Shown here: piece after piece, positions 18,701 through 27,064 of the stretch
Layout of the letters: every line of letters starts with the position of its first letter
How positions within the stretch are numbered: position 1 is the first letter of the stretch
Origin: CAZBBB01 sp964490005
GTDB lineage: Bacteria > Planctomycetota > B15-G4
Assembly (NCBI GenBank): GCA_964490005.1
Contig: CAZBBB010000012.1
Span: 1 to 53,525, forward strand
Reading direction: 5' to 3'
DNA: 53,525 bases
Made by a program: the position numbers and the translations under genes
Notes under the pieces: generated by a model
What the model was told of the DNA's origin: nothing
What the model saw: only the letters and a program-made list of their open reading frames with translations
Database searches by the model: none

Positions 18701-19886
18701 CGAGTTCGCGGGCCATCTCCTTCAGAGACCGCTTCTGGTAGAGGCCGTTGCGCGAGTACGGGAGGAGGTCCTTGTCCTCTGCGTACGCGATGAAGAGCAG
18801 TCGGTACAGCAGCACCAGCGTCATCTCGTAGGTGTCGGACAGATCGGCCGCGGTGGGGCGGCTCAGCCGGCGCTCGCGAGCGATGGCTTCGGCCAGCGCC
18901 GGGACGACCTTCGTGTAGATGCGCTCGCGCAGGTCACGGGCCAACTCGCCGGCGAAGCGCTGTGACGCTTCGAGAATCTGGCTGAGCGTGCCGTCCTGGG
19001 CCAGCGCTTCGGCAGATGCCAAGAGCCAGAGCAATGCGGACTGGTCCGAACGGAGCAACCCGGTGTGCAGTTCGATGAACGTCTCGGTGCGGCTGCGGGC
19101 CGCCACGCCGACGCCGGACCTCACCGGATACACGCGAATCCGCGAGCCCTGAGTGATGACGAGCCAAGGCAAGCCCTCGCGGCGAGCAACGCTCAGCCCG
19201 TAGGTCACCGGCGAGTTGTCATGGAAGCGCGCGGCCCCGAGCTCGGGCAACTCTTCGCGCTTGAGGAGAACGCCAAGGGCCAAGCGATCGCCGGCTTTGC
19301 CACGCAGGATGAACGTCAGGTTGTCATGCCGCTCCGACTGGTAACCGAGCGCCTTGAGCAGGGCGTCGCCGGAGGCGCCGATGGCCTGCCGTGCCTGTTG
19401 ACCGGCTCGGTGCCAATCGGGGCGGTCAGGCGCGACCGCGATCAGCGCGTGGCGGGCGAGGAATCCCTCGTTGCGCAGGCCTGGATGCTCGGAGTCAACC
19501 GCGGGCAGGCTGTTGCGCAACGACTCGTGCGCGGCGTGACGGTCGTCGCAGGCTAACGCCTCTTCACAGATGTGCTCGACTACCCCTCGGTCCAATTCGT
19601 GCCGCAGCGCAGGGTCCGGGCCCGACGGGCCGCACACCGACGCCATGTCTCCGTAGCAGGCGACGAGCAGCAGCGGGATCGGTCGGCCTTCGTGTCGCGA
19701 TTTCCACGCCGAGCGCATTGCGTCGGCGCGTGGCCGGCCATCGGTGTCCACGACCACGACTTCGAGCGAGTTCCGGCCTTCGCCGATGAAGAGCTGCGCT
19801 TCTCCGAGGCCTGTGGTTGGAGGAAGCTCGCAAGTTCGGGCCTTGCGGTCGGGCAAGAACGGTTCGCGCGGAGCGACGGTGCTCAT
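15762..19886 (-). CDS. Large adenine-type DNA methyltransferase (Eco57I/PglX/DrmMI-like class)
   Basis: A 1374-residue protein with an N6-adenine methyltransferase core: SAM-binding motif I DIAMGSGHFL (about residue 595) and catalytic motif IV NPPW at 877-880 (FDVIVGNPPW). Upstream are the helical segments typical of this class (LLYRLLFIAYAEDKDLLPY) and the SGSYFTKPF block before motif I. Motif I has Met where most homologues have Cys (PACGSG). Downstream sequence (SCPKGFWPVFKGESF, then YYAWADPD) resembles target-recognition regions of type IIG/PglX-like enzymes. The N-terminal 250 residues include a separate domain (LLVACYGDMASVCGPSG) I cannot name; no fused nuclease motif was seen. The start at 19886 overlaps the DUF3800 stop (ATGA) and the 3' end overlaps the helicase start. 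It is the probable modification and recognition subunit of the operon. Confidence 0.88.
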   Translation of the reverse strand: MSTVAPREPFLPDRKARTCELPPTTGLGEAQLFIGEGRNSLEVVVVDTDGRPRADAMRSAWKSRHEGRPIPLLLVACYGDMASVCGPSGPDPALRHELDRGVVEHICEEALACDDRHAAHESLRNSLPAVDSEHPGLRNEGFLARHALIAVAPDRPDWHRAGQQARQAIGASGDALLKALGYQSERHDNLTFILRGKAGDRLALGVLLKREELPELGAARFHDNSPVTYGLSVARREGLPWLVITQGSRIRVYPVRSGVGVAARSRTETFIELHTGLLRSDQSALLWLLASAEALAQDGTLSQILEASQRFAGELARDLRERIYTKVVPALAEAIARERRLSRPTAADLSDTYEMTLVLLYRLLFIAYAEDKDLLPYSRNGLYQKRSLKEMARELAETRRSDGRWGEGTARWDEVTAICRAVDVGNPEWGVPAYNGGLFAAEEAVSRAGHLLTTIRLRDAEFGPILADLLLIEADGTLGPVDFRCLGVREFGTIYEGLLESELSLAQTDLAVGSDDQWRPAAKGDEIAARKGTVYLHNRSGARKSSGSYFTKPFAVDHLLERSLDPALDEHLERVAAIENDELASQALFDFRVADIAMGSGHFLVAAVDRIEERVSSWLAEHPQALRSLRAELLTLRRAASSALSDEAAAADIEDSQLLRRLIARRCIYGVDRSPVAVQLARLAIWVHTFVPGLPLSLLDHNLVVGDSLIGVGTKGEIERALEQARTEDRDIKVGKGKTRSSYGKGRGQIASLFEVDLVRQLGEALEPLQRLGRLADATPADVKRARAAYAEAQRAVEPARKLCDLITATRIGALSTKDLEPLARMSWSEFVSRWAKLVEIRNASKALSGLCPLHFPTAFPEVFLRERAGFDVIVGNPPWEEATVEEDAFWARHAPGLRSLPQREQETQKARLRRDRPDLAAVLDAERHAAEVLRAALTSGPYPGMETGDPDLYKAFCWRFWHLASADGGRVGVVLPRSALSAKGSTAFREVVFAGSEVTDVTMLLNRGQWFFEEVHPQYTIGLVALTKRSSGTNSLKLQGPYPSLQRYGLGMLAQPTVFAVEDVRSWNDTASLPLLPTDESVGVFAQLRKAPRLDLDDGRSWRARPHRELDATNDKELMDLESKSCPKGFWPVFKGESFDLWTPDTGTYYAWADPDVVLPVLQTKRERGLRNSRSPFSEFDAAWIADAGTQPCLHPRIAFRDVTRSTDSRTVRAALLPGRVFVTNKGPYLLWPRGNNCDHAFLLGAVSSIPLDWYARRFVEVGLNFFIFNPLPIPRPGARDKLRKRVIELAGRLACPDGRFAEWAEVVGVECGPLASDVRDDMIHEIDAVACLLYDLDEMQVVHVFETFHEGWNHEPRLRAVLEHYRAWKTKR

Positions 19887-20779
19887 CCAGTGGTCTCCGT
19901 CTGGCCTGTTGCGCGGTCTTCCGGAGCAACCCAGCTCAGCTGCCTGCCCAGTTGCATGCCGATGCGTCCACTTTGCTCGGCCTGCTGCAGCAACCCAAAT
20001 GCTTCGGGGCAGTCGCCACGCGTGAGTTGACGATGAACGACGCCGGCGACGAGATCGGGAATGGCCAGGGCGAGTCGCTCGCCCCGGGCGGCCCATTCAA
20101 GGCGCCCAAACACGATGTCCGCAACGGCTGCCGATTCTCGCACGGCGCTCTCGATGTCCTCGCGTTCTGTTCGGGGGAGAGATTGGCGATCGAAGCACGC
20201 GTCCACCAGCGTGATGCGGGCTCCGAATCGGCGCAGCGTGAACCCCCACAGTTGCATGAGCACGCTCGGCGCGACCAGCGCGTAGCCGAAGTGCGACCGA
20301 CTGACGTGACGACGGTGAATCGCTGCATGACTGGTGTTCACCCGCGTCAGAATGCGATCCATCATGTCGACGTGTGTCGGTAGTGACGGGTCGATTGTGA
20401 TGATGGCCAGGCCGATCGGCAGCGCCAGAAGCTGCCGCAGGAATCCGGCCGCGAGCCGATCGTGGAACTCCATGGAGGCGGCCTTCAGGACCTCCCCACC
20501 ATCTGCTGACCTTGGGAGCAAGGCCAGCACTCGTGGTTCCACGAGCGCGGGAATGGACGCGCCGCAACAGACGTAGATGCGTCGAGGTTCGCCGGACTCT
20601 GCACCCGTGAAGTTGGGCGACCCGGCCTCGTCAACGAAGAAGGTCGCGGGAGCGGCGATGGTCGTAGGTGTCGATGTCGACCGTCTGGTTTTCGCGTGCG
20701 CGCTCACGGTCCTGTGGCTCCCCGAAGGCGCGCGCGTTGCAGCACCCCGATCGGTCCGCGTGGATCGCGCGCTCCCCAT
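19883..20779 (-). CDS. DUF3800 (RNase H-like fold) protein
   Basis: A 298-residue protein. After a Ser/Thr/Arg-rich N-terminal tail of about 45 residues comes the DUF3800 signature FFVDEAGSPNF. Later come RRFGARITLVDACFD and near the end LALAIPDLVAGVVHRQL, matching the family's third conserved block, which normally contains an Asp. The fold is predicted to be RNase H-like with acidic metal-binding residues; members recur in defence islands but the activity is unproven. The basic tail may not be translated, as later in-frame GTG codons exist. It is the second gene of the operon: 66 bases after the nuclease-like gene and joined to the methyltransferase by an ATGA overlap, so co-translation is expected. 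Confidence 0.75.
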   Translation of the reverse strand: MGSARSTRTDRGAATRAPSGSHRTVSAHAKTRRSTSTPTTIAAPATFFVDEAGSPNFTGAESGEPRRIYVCCGASIPALVEPRVLALLPRSADGGEVLKAASMEFHDRLAAGFLRQLLALPIGLAIITIDPSLPTHVDMMDRILTRVNTSHAAIHRRHVSRSHFGYALVAPSVLMQLWGFTLRRFGARITLVDACFDRQSLPRTEREDIESAVRESAAVADIVFGRLEWAARGERLALAIPDLVAGVVHRQLTRGDCPEAFGLLQQAEQSGRIGMQLGRQLSWVAPEDRATGQTETTG

Positions 20780-20845
20780 GATGAGGCCGATTCTATCCGC
20801 GACCGTCGCGTTGCTGCGAGGCGGAGCCCTGCGCGTCGAAGCGCG

Positions 20846-21559
20846 TCACCCGGACAGGGGGAAGGTAGCGAAAAGGAGAAACTGTTCTTCGAAGCCTCCG
20901 TCCTTGGCGCCGAGTTGCTTGCCGATCGTCGCGAACCCCCGGCGGACAGGGCCGCCGGGGGCGGCGCCTTCGATCGCGGCAATCAAGTTCCGTACGTCCT
21001 CCGGGTGCGGCTTCCAGTTTCCGACTTCGCCCGTCTCGACGGGGAGTGAGGCATGGAGCCGCTTCTGGCCCCACCATGCAGCGACCCTGGCACGCCACGT
21101 GAGCGCCAGGATCAATCCGTATCGCGGGATCGATGCGAAGGAGGAGATCGGCTGCGGTAGGCCCAGGTAGTCATAAAACTCCATCGGGTCGGGCTCCGGT
21201 CGAAAGCGACGCAGTCGCCGGACGTCGCTGGTCATTGCCGCGATGTCCAAGTCGACAAATGCCTTCGCCTCGCACGCAATCATCATGTCTCGCTGATGGT
21301 CCACCGCGAGCATGTCGAGTCTCTTGCCCGATTCCTTGGCGTCGAGCGGAATCTCGAAGTAGAGATCCAAGCCGTCGCGGTGCATCGCTGAGCCAACGTA
21401 AAACGTAGCGTGGCGTTCGGCTTGCTGTCTCTCAAGCCGGCCCGGCCAGTACCTGTAGAAGGGCAGCTGCATCGAACTCGCGCCCTCGATGCACCAACGC
21501 TCGATAGTCAGCAGGTCGCGGGATTGGCGTACTGCGCTTTCGGATGGTTCGGATGGCAT
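20846..21559 (-). CDS. PD-(D/E)XK nuclease-like protein, first gene of defence operon
   Basis: A 237-residue protein with no family name that I recognise. It carries the signature of PD-(D/E)XK nucleases: Asp82 in KRLDMLAVD on one strand and Glu97-Ala-Lys99 on the next (MMIACEAKAF), with FYVGSAMHRDGLDLYFEI before. The last half (WRARVAAWWGQKRLHASLP, then HPEDVRNLIAAIEG) could be a regulatory or dimerisation region. Position supports a restriction-like role: it opens the operon before DUF3800, methyltransferase and helicase genes, and is divergent from a GmrSD-like gene across 257 bases. The ATG at 21559 is the only reasonable start. Nuclease assignment rests on the short motif and context. 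Confidence 0.6.
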   Translation of the reverse strand: MPSEPSESAVRQSRDLLTIERWCIEGASSMQLPFYRYWPGRLERQQAERHATFYVGSAMHRDGLDLYFEIPLDAKESGKRLDMLAVDHQRDMMIACEAKAFVDLDIAAMTSDVRRLRRFRPEPDPMEFYDYLGLPQPISSFASIPRYGLILALTWRARVAAWWGQKRLHASLPVETGEVGNWKPHPEDVRNLIAAIEGAAPGGPVRRGFATIGKQLGAKDGGFEEQFLLFATFPLSG

Positions 21560-21816
21560 GGCGGGGCGCTCCGTATCGGTGCAGGTAGCGGATGAGTCGC
21601 AGGCAGTGGCCCGCGGTCAAGTGCGTTCCCCCTGCTTCGCGCAGCGATGGTAGAGTCTCCCGGCGGTCCGTCATAGCGACGCGTAGAGTCGTCGCGCGGT
21701 CGGGGCATCGAGGAGTGCTTGGGAAGGGAATCGCGCGTAGTGTCGGCACCGTCCGTGACCTCGGCGTGCGCGGAACAACTGGTTGGCGTCGACCAGGACA
21801 GCAACGGGAGAAGACC

Positions 21817-23538
21817 GTGGGAAAGGCTGAAGCAAGCGTCGAGGAACTCGTCGGCATGATCGAGCGGGGGGAGCTTCGGCTTCCCGAGATGCAGCGGCGC
21901 TACGTCTGGCGCGCGACGCGGGTGCGCGACCTGTTCGATTCGCTGTACCGCGGCTACCCGTCCGGAGCAATCCTGCTCTGGGAGACCGACGAGCAGGTGC
22001 CGCTGCGCGACTTCGGTGTCGGGTAGCAGGGCAACCCCTACCAGAGCACGCGGCTGCTTCTCGACGGGCAGCAGCGATTGACGTCGCTCTCCGCCGTTAT
22101 TCGGGGCGAGAGGGTCTCGGTGCGGGGCCGACGCAAGCCGATCGAACTGCTTTTCAATCTCGAGCACCCCGACCACCTCGCCGTCGTGACAGAAGTTGAT
22201 GAGGAAGGAGAGAGTGACGACGACGAGGACGGCGATGACCTCACCGAGGACGAGGCGGACTCCAACGAGAGCGAACTGCAGCAGCGGCTGAATCGAATGA
22301 CGTTCGTTGTCGCGACCAAGAAGCTGGAACAGTTGCCGCACTGGGTCAAGGTGACCGACGTCTTCAAGACCGATGAGGACGCGCCTTTCCTCGAGCGGGC
22401 GGGCATCGAGCGTGTCAGCGACTCCCGGTACAAGAAGTACAGCCAGCGGCTTGCCAAGCTCCGCGGCGTGAGAAAGTACATGTATCGGATGGACATCCTC
22501 GAGCGGACGCTCGGCTACGACGAGGTCACCGAGATCTTCGTTCGCGTCAACTCGCTCGGCGCCAAGTTGAGAAGCTCGGATCTCGCCCTGGCGCAGATCA
22601 CCGCGAAGTGGCGCGGGGCGCTCAAGACATTCCAGGCCTTCCAGGAGGCGAACAAGGACGCGGGCTTTGACCTCGACCTGGGCATCTACCTGAAATGCCT
22701 CGTGGTCTTCGCGACTGGTCAGTCGAGGTTCCTCACGGTCGGTGGCCTCTCGCTCGATGTGCTCCGGCAGGGTTGGAAAGACTGCGTCTCGGGCATGGAG
22801 TTCGCGCTGAACTTCCTGAGAAGCAACGCGGGGATTGACAGTCCCGCACTGCTGTCGTCGCCCTTCCTTGCGATCACGCTCGCGTACTTCGGCCACAAGC
22901 GGTCGTACAAGGTCTCGAGCGACGAGGCCTTGATGCTGCGTCACTGGGCGCTGCTGACCAACGCGAAGGGACGATACTCGCGAGGGTCATCGGAGACGCT
23001 GCTCGACCAGGACATCGCGACGCTTCGCGATGGGGGCACCGCCAGTGAGCTGATTGATCGATTGAGGCTGCAGGTCGGGCGCCTGGACATCTCGCCCGAG
23101 GAACTGGAGGGCCGCAACCAGCGCAGCGCCATCTTCAAGACGATGTTTCTGGCGTTCCGGGATGCTGGCGCGCGTGATTGGCAGTCGAACCTCGCCATCG
23201 CGCTCAGCCACCGCGGGTCGCGCGACCGCCTGCAGTTCCACCACATCTTCCCGAAGGCGGTTCTCAAGGGATCGTATACACCCCGCGAGGCTGACGACAT
23301 CTCGAACCTCGCATTCATCGGTGGCAAGACCAACCGCCAGATCAGCGACAAGTCGCCCGCGCAGTACTTCGCCGGTCATCTCGCCAAGTCCGGCAGGGCA
23401 GCTTTCGACGCTCAATGCATCCCGACGAACGAAGCGCTGCTGAGCACGGACTCGTACAAGTCGTTCCTCACCGAGCGGCGAATGCGCGTGAGCGCTCGGC
23501 TCAACGAGTTCTTGTGCGTGGCACAGTTGCCCGGTTAG
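21817..23538 (+). pseudogene. GmrSD-like DUF262-DUF1524 restriction protein interrupted by in-frame TAG
   Basis: The frame from the GTG at 21817 (GGGAG seven bases upstream) to 23538 would encode about 573 residues. The N-terminus fits DUF262 (GmrS-like NTPase): ELVGMIERGELRLPEMQRRY, SLYRGYPSGAILLW and LLLDGQQRLTSL (Asp83-Arg87). The C-terminus fits DUF1524 (GmrD-like HNH nuclease): FHHIFPKAVL with His476-I-F-P479 and then NLAFIGGKTNRQIS. GmrSD-type enzymes cut modified phage DNA (type IV restriction). A TAG at 22024-22026 (codon 70) separates the first motif from DGQQR while frame and coding quality continue unchanged, so damage is a single codon. Either a recent nonsense mutation, a sequencing error, or readthrough. 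Restart at the next ATG would lose the NTPase signature. It is divergent from the defence operon. Confidence 0.85.
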
Positions 23539-23936
23539 TCGTGCGTGTCGGGTGCATCGAGCCTGTCGCTGAACGCAGCGACACGCGTGGCGCCTCGCTG
23601 CCCTTGACAGGCACTGACGAACAGCTCGTCGCCGGCAACAAAGTAGATCGCGTCCTGGAGGTAGCGGGCGCCCAAGGCGCGCGCCTCGGCGAGGCTCATC
23701 TCCGCCGCCCAACTCGGCTCGGCGTGGTCGGTCGTTGGCGAGTAGCCCGTGATGCGGACCATCCAACGCTTGCGCCTCCGTAGCTCGGCTTCAAGCTCGG
23801 CATCGGCCATCTCGTTTCGTGCCTGCGACCACTGCTCGCCGGTCGTCGCCCAAGCCGACACGATTGCGAACTCGGTCGGCCACTCGGGCGCGGGCGCCGC
23901 GAGCCGAAAGCGCGTTTCGAAGTAGGCGGGGTTCAT
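23535..23936 (-). CDS. DUF3293-like small protein, copy A
   Basis: A 133-residue soluble protein starting MNPAYFETRFRL. Features are FAIVSAWATTGEQW, ARNE, RRITGYSP-type strand (MVRITGYSPTTDHAEPSW) and LGARYLQDAIYFVAGDELFV. The pattern (Tyr near the start, aromatic strands, VAGDEL near the end) fits DUF3293, whose role is unknown. Copy B lies at 28302-28703 and is about 70% identical by eye. The gene ends within the stop region of the GmrSD-like gene (4-bp tail overlap) and lies 32 bases downstream of an HNH gene on the same strand, so the two are probably co-transcribed. Confidence 0.65.
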   Translation of the reverse strand: MNPAYFETRFRLAAPAPEWPTEFAIVSAWATTGEQWSQARNEMADAELEAELRRRKRWMVRITGYSPTTDHAEPSWAAEMSLAEARALGARYLQDAIYFVAGDELFVSACQGQRGATRVAAFSDRLDAPDTHD

Positions 23937-23968
23937 GCTGCTGAGCGGGCCGGGGCGCGGAGTGTCGA

Positions 23969-24928
23969 TCACCGATACCTGTTCTCGACGTGCCACGCGA
24001 GCGCCTCGCGGCTCGGGCGCAGCGCCTCGCCGCGCGGCAAGATCACCTTCCGCCCGTTCAGCGCGAGATACTCCCGCCCGTTGCCGTACTCGCTGAAGAT
24101 GCGCTCGCTGACGCGCAGCGAGTAGTCGGGGGTGACGGTGAGATAGCCGTCATCGTAGAGGTGGTGCAGGTCGCTCTTGAGCAGCAGGCCGTTCTGGATG
24201 TGGTTGCTGGCCGGGCCGAGGTAGGGCTGGATGTGCGCGGCCTCGAGCACGGGCAGCACCTTCTCGCCGGTGATCGCGCAGCGTCCGCCGTAGGCGTCGA
24301 TGAGCCGCAGGCGGAACGTGCCCTGGCCCTCGCGCACGACGCCGCGACGCTCGCGCCAGGCGCGCTCGTCGGTCTCCAGCGGCCGGAAGTCGGTGCCGTC
24401 GAGATCGGCCGGCGTGCGCGCGCGCTGCGTGACGAGCTGCAGGAGGTGCGCGCCGGGCGGCGCGCCCAGCTCGTAGCTTTTGTCGTTGACGATCTGCCGG
24501 CTCCAGCCCTCGGCCGCGCCCCAGGGCAGCCACTCGCGCTCGGGCAGGAACGTCACGTCGCGCAGCACGACGCAGCCCAGCGGTGCGGCGCGCGGCGCGG
24601 CCGGATCGTCGCCACGGCGGAACGCCGCGATGCGCGTGCGCAACTCGTCGAAACTCGCCACGCCGTTCTTGTCGCCGAAGAGTTCCCAGGCGAGGCCGAA
24701 GGGCACGAGCTTCCAGTGCGCGAAGAAGCCGAAACCCGCCACCGCGTTCACTGGCGCGGCGAGCCGCAGGAAGAACGGCGCGCCCGGGCCGATCGCGCGC
24801 ACGGCGTTCTGGTTGCGCGGCCGCCAGAAGTTCACCTCGTCTAGCCGCCCGCCCGTTGCCGCCGCCTTGCCCGCCAGGTAATCGAACCAGCGCCGATCGG
24901 TGATCGAAACGAGGCCGAGCACGGGCAT
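23969..24928 (-). CDS. HNH endonuclease
   Basis: A 319-residue protein with a C-terminal HNH nuclease: RCAITGEKVLPVLEAAHIQPY (zinc and metal region, His232), NHIQNGLLLKSDLHHLYDDG (Asn246 and the final His pair). The N-terminal 200 residues (ITDRRWFDYLAGK, then FWRPRNQNAVRAIGPGAPFFL and FFAHWKLVPF) resemble an EVE/PUA-like or ASCH-like reader, as in predicted restriction endonucleases that sense modified bases, although I cannot confirm the fold. The ATG at 24928 follows a GGGGGG run and marks the beginning of conserved sequence; upstream in-frame codons are not credible. High GC, similar to the host backbone. Likely role: type IV-like restriction. Co-directional with the DUF3293-like gene. 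Confidence 0.82.
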   Translation of the reverse strand: MPVLGLVSITDRRWFDYLAGKAAATGGRLDEVNFWRPRNQNAVRAIGPGAPFFLRLAAPVNAVAGFGFFAHWKLVPFGLAWELFGDKNGVASFDELRTRIAAFRRGDDPAAPRAAPLGCVVLRDVTFLPEREWLPWGAAEGWSRQIVNDKSYELGAPPGAHLLQLVTQRARTPADLDGTDFRPLETDERAWRERRGVVREGQGTFRLRLIDAYGGRCAITGEKVLPVLEAAHIQPYLGPASNHIQNGLLLKSDLHHLYDDGYLTVTPDYSLRVSERIFSEYGNGREYLALNGRKVILPRGEALRPSREALAWHVENRYR

Positions 24929-25255
24929 CCCCCCAGGGTCGCGGCATTCTACGCATCGCTCCCTGAGGCGACTCGCGACTTGTTTGCTTGGTCGTTGGTG
25001 TCGGCGGGCTACTAGGGACTGTTCAAGCCCTGAACCGACGAGCCGTCCTCGCGAACGGCAGTCATGAGCCCATTGTCGCGAGCAGGGTTGTCGCGGCTGG
25101 AGTGACAAGCGGTTGCCAGCATCACACGAGCCAAGAGTCACGCATGCTGTGTGCTGGAGCTGGTCGGGCCATGCGATAGGACGTTGCTCTGACTGAGGCC
25201 GGTCGCTGGGACTCGGCCCTCGGTATGCTGATGCCCCCTTTGCGGAGATCTGCCG
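24929..25255. other. Intergenic, no gene recognised
   Basis: About 327 bases between divergent genes, with lower GC than the HNH gene. It probably holds both promoters; no convincing -35/-10 pair, repeat or RNA was seen. GCGGAG at 25241-25246 is a ribosome site for the next gene. Confidence 0.4.
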
Positions 25256-25786
25256 ATGGACTACTCAGTGCGAATTCACCTTCCCTCTGCTGTCGTGGGA
25301 GCAGTTTCTCTCACAGTCGTGTTTACGCTGCTGGGCATGCAAGTGGCGAACCCCAGCCCACAAGCTGCAGGCCCACTAGCAACTGCTGGTGCAGGGCAGG
25401 TAGTGCACGTCTCAATGCAGGTGAACGTCACTGATCGGTCTGGCCATCCGGTCTATTCGGTCCCGGCGGATCGCACACTCGTCCTTCGAGACATGGTTGT
25501 TCGAAACACGCTTGGAGTGTTCGCCCCCGACCCTGATATCTATCCATCCTTGTCGAACGGGGCGGGTGTACTGAAGTATGCTGGAACCAATCTCATGGAT
25601 TGGAAGAAGGGCGGCCAGGCCAACCTCTTCAGCAGTGCAGTCTCTTCGTTTGGCGGCGGGGGAGTTGACACTTCTCAGACGGGGTTCACCCTTACGGGCG
25701 GTGTCGTCTTTGAGCCTGGCTCCGTAGTGACTGTGCATGACTACGTTGGACCGCTCTACTTCGACGGCGTCTTGGTACGGCAGTAG
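25256..25786 (+). CDS. Hypothetical exported or membrane-anchored protein
   Basis: A 176-residue protein whose family I do not recognise. An N-terminal hydrophobic segment (AVVGAVSLTVVFTLLGM) follows a short basic start and would be a signal anchor. The rest is beta-rich and Gly/Val/Thr-rich: VHVSMQVNVTDRSG, then YSVPADRTLVLRDMVV, then FTLTGGVVFEPGSVVTVHDYVG, consistent with an extracellular beta-sandwich. No catalytic motif. The ATG at 25256 has GGAG about nine bases upstream. Base composition (lower GC) suggests acquisition with the accessory block; it stands alone between two nuclease genes. Confidence 0.65.
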   Translation: MDYSVRIHLPSAVVGAVSLTVVFTLLGMQVANPSPQAAGPLATAGAGQVVHVSMQVNVTDRSGHPVYSVPADRTLVLRDMVVRNTLGVFAPDPDIYPSLSNGAGVLKYAGTNLMDWKKGGQANLFSSAVSSFGGGGVDTSQTGFTLTGGVVFEPGSVVTVHDYVGPLYFDGVLVRQ

Positions 25787-26014
25787 TCGAGCGCGGCAGG
25801 CAGTCGTGCAGCAGGCCCTGCAACTCGGCGAGCCCGGCGCCGCGACGGGCGACGCGCAGCCGGATCGGGGGTCTTGTAAACGAAATCGCCTCAACACTTT
25901 ATGCAACGCCCTTTGTCTCAACTGGAGTCGCACGCAAGCCTTGCCGTGAACGGGCCCTGACGACCTGCCGCATCGGCAGGTGCGCGGTCGGGCACGACGC
26001 CGTACCTCCGCCCC

Positions 26015-27007
26015 TCAGTTCTCCCCCCGCACCCTCGCCTGCAGGAAGACCCGGTCGCGGTGGTATTCGAGGAAGGAACGTTGCCCGCGGGCGAAGGTGC
26101 CTACGTTGCGTTCGCGGCCGGGCTCGATGCCGAGGCGGCGCAGCGAGTCGCCGTGCGCCACGGGCGAGACGAGCAGCTCGCCGTTGTCCCGGAAGGAGAT
26201 GAAGCCGCGGTCGAACAGGTGGTCGACGGAGGGGGTGAGCAGCAGGCCGTTGTGGCCGTCGAGGCGCTCGTCGTTGTCGGCGTCGCGCCACGGCTTGATG
26301 TGGCTGGCGCGCAGGTAGTCGGGGTGACGGACGCCCGTGATGCGGCACGCGGGTTCGAGTTCGGCGACACGGTCGCGGAACAGGCCCTGGCCGCGGCGCG
26401 AGAGGACGAGCGACAGCTTCTCGGTCTCGTTCAGCTCGGCGCTGCCCTCGATGCGGCCTCGCAGGTGCTCCTCCCACAGAAGAACTTCGGGCGTGGGACC
26501 CGGCGGTGGCGCCTCGGCAACGCCCGCCGGCGGCGTCGCGCGCAACAAGCCGAGCACCGGCTCACCGATCAGCTCGGCCAGCGCCAGTGCCAGCCCAGGT
26601 GAGATCCGCGTGAGATAGATGCTCTGGCTGCCGCGACCGGCCGGCGAGAGCGGTGAGTACTTGCGCGGGAGCAGCGGCGCCAGTCGATCCATGTGCTGTG
26701 CAGGCCGGATCGGTCGGGCCAGTTCGCTGAAGTCGACGTCCACGCGCCAGCCGATGTCGTCCCAGGCGCGTCCGGCGGCGCCGAACTCCGCCGGCTTGGG
26801 CGCCTCGTAGGCGTGCGAGCGCGCGATGCCGAAGTGCGCGATCCGCGTGTCGGCGAACGAGAGCACCAGATCGCCCGGCGCCACCTCGCGCATGAACTCG
26901 TAGTAGGGGTTGATCGACCCGTCGCGCTTGCGCTGCGGCGACCACAGATAGCCGCCGCCGATCTCCTGCGCGGCCGTCTGGTTCTGGTTGACCCACCACG
27001 TGCGCAA
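26015..27007 (-). CDS. HNH endonuclease with N-terminal EVE/PUA-like domain
   Basis: A 330-residue protein. Residues 1-100 (TWWVNQNQTAAQEIGGGYLW, then REVAPGDLVLSFADTRIAHFGIA) match a domain common at the start of HNH restriction endonucleases and similar to EVE/YTH-like readers of modified bases. After a Pro-rich linker (157-172), residues about 205-275 form an HNH_2 nuclease: CRITG (221-225), ASHIKPW with His236, GHNGLLL with Asn253 and VDHLFDRGFIS with Asp262-His263. The end RDRVFLQARV is typical of this COG3440-like family. The start is TTG at 27007, supported by GGAGAGG about seven bases upstream; no in-frame ATG fits. The likely role is cleavage of DNA with modified cytosines (type IV restriction); substrate unproven. 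Confidence 0.85.
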   Translation of the reverse strand: MRTWWVNQNQTAAQEIGGGYLWSPQRKRDGSINPYYEFMREVAPGDLVLSFADTRIAHFGIARSHAYEAPKPAEFGAAGRAWDDIGWRVDVDFSELARPIRPAQHMDRLAPLLPRKYSPLSPAGRGSQSIYLTRISPGLALALAELIGEPVLGLLRATPPAGVAEAPPPGPTPEVLLWEEHLRGRIEGSAELNETEKLSLVLSRRGQGLFRDRVAELEPACRITGVRHPDYLRASHIKPWRDADNDERLDGHNGLLLTPSVDHLFDRGFISFRDNGELLVSPVAHGDSLRRLGIEPGRERNVGTFARGQRSFLEYHRDRVFLQARVRGEN

Positions 27008-27064
27008 GGCACGCCTCTCCCGAGCATCGGTGCGCCCAGGTTAGCGCGTCGCGTCGCCTCGGGC

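Noticed and set aside
12442..19886. Calling the helicase-methyltransferase pair a complete DISARM system
   Set aside because: No DUF1998-type DrmA/DrmB helicase-like genes and no separate DrmC are present; only the two shared components resemble it.
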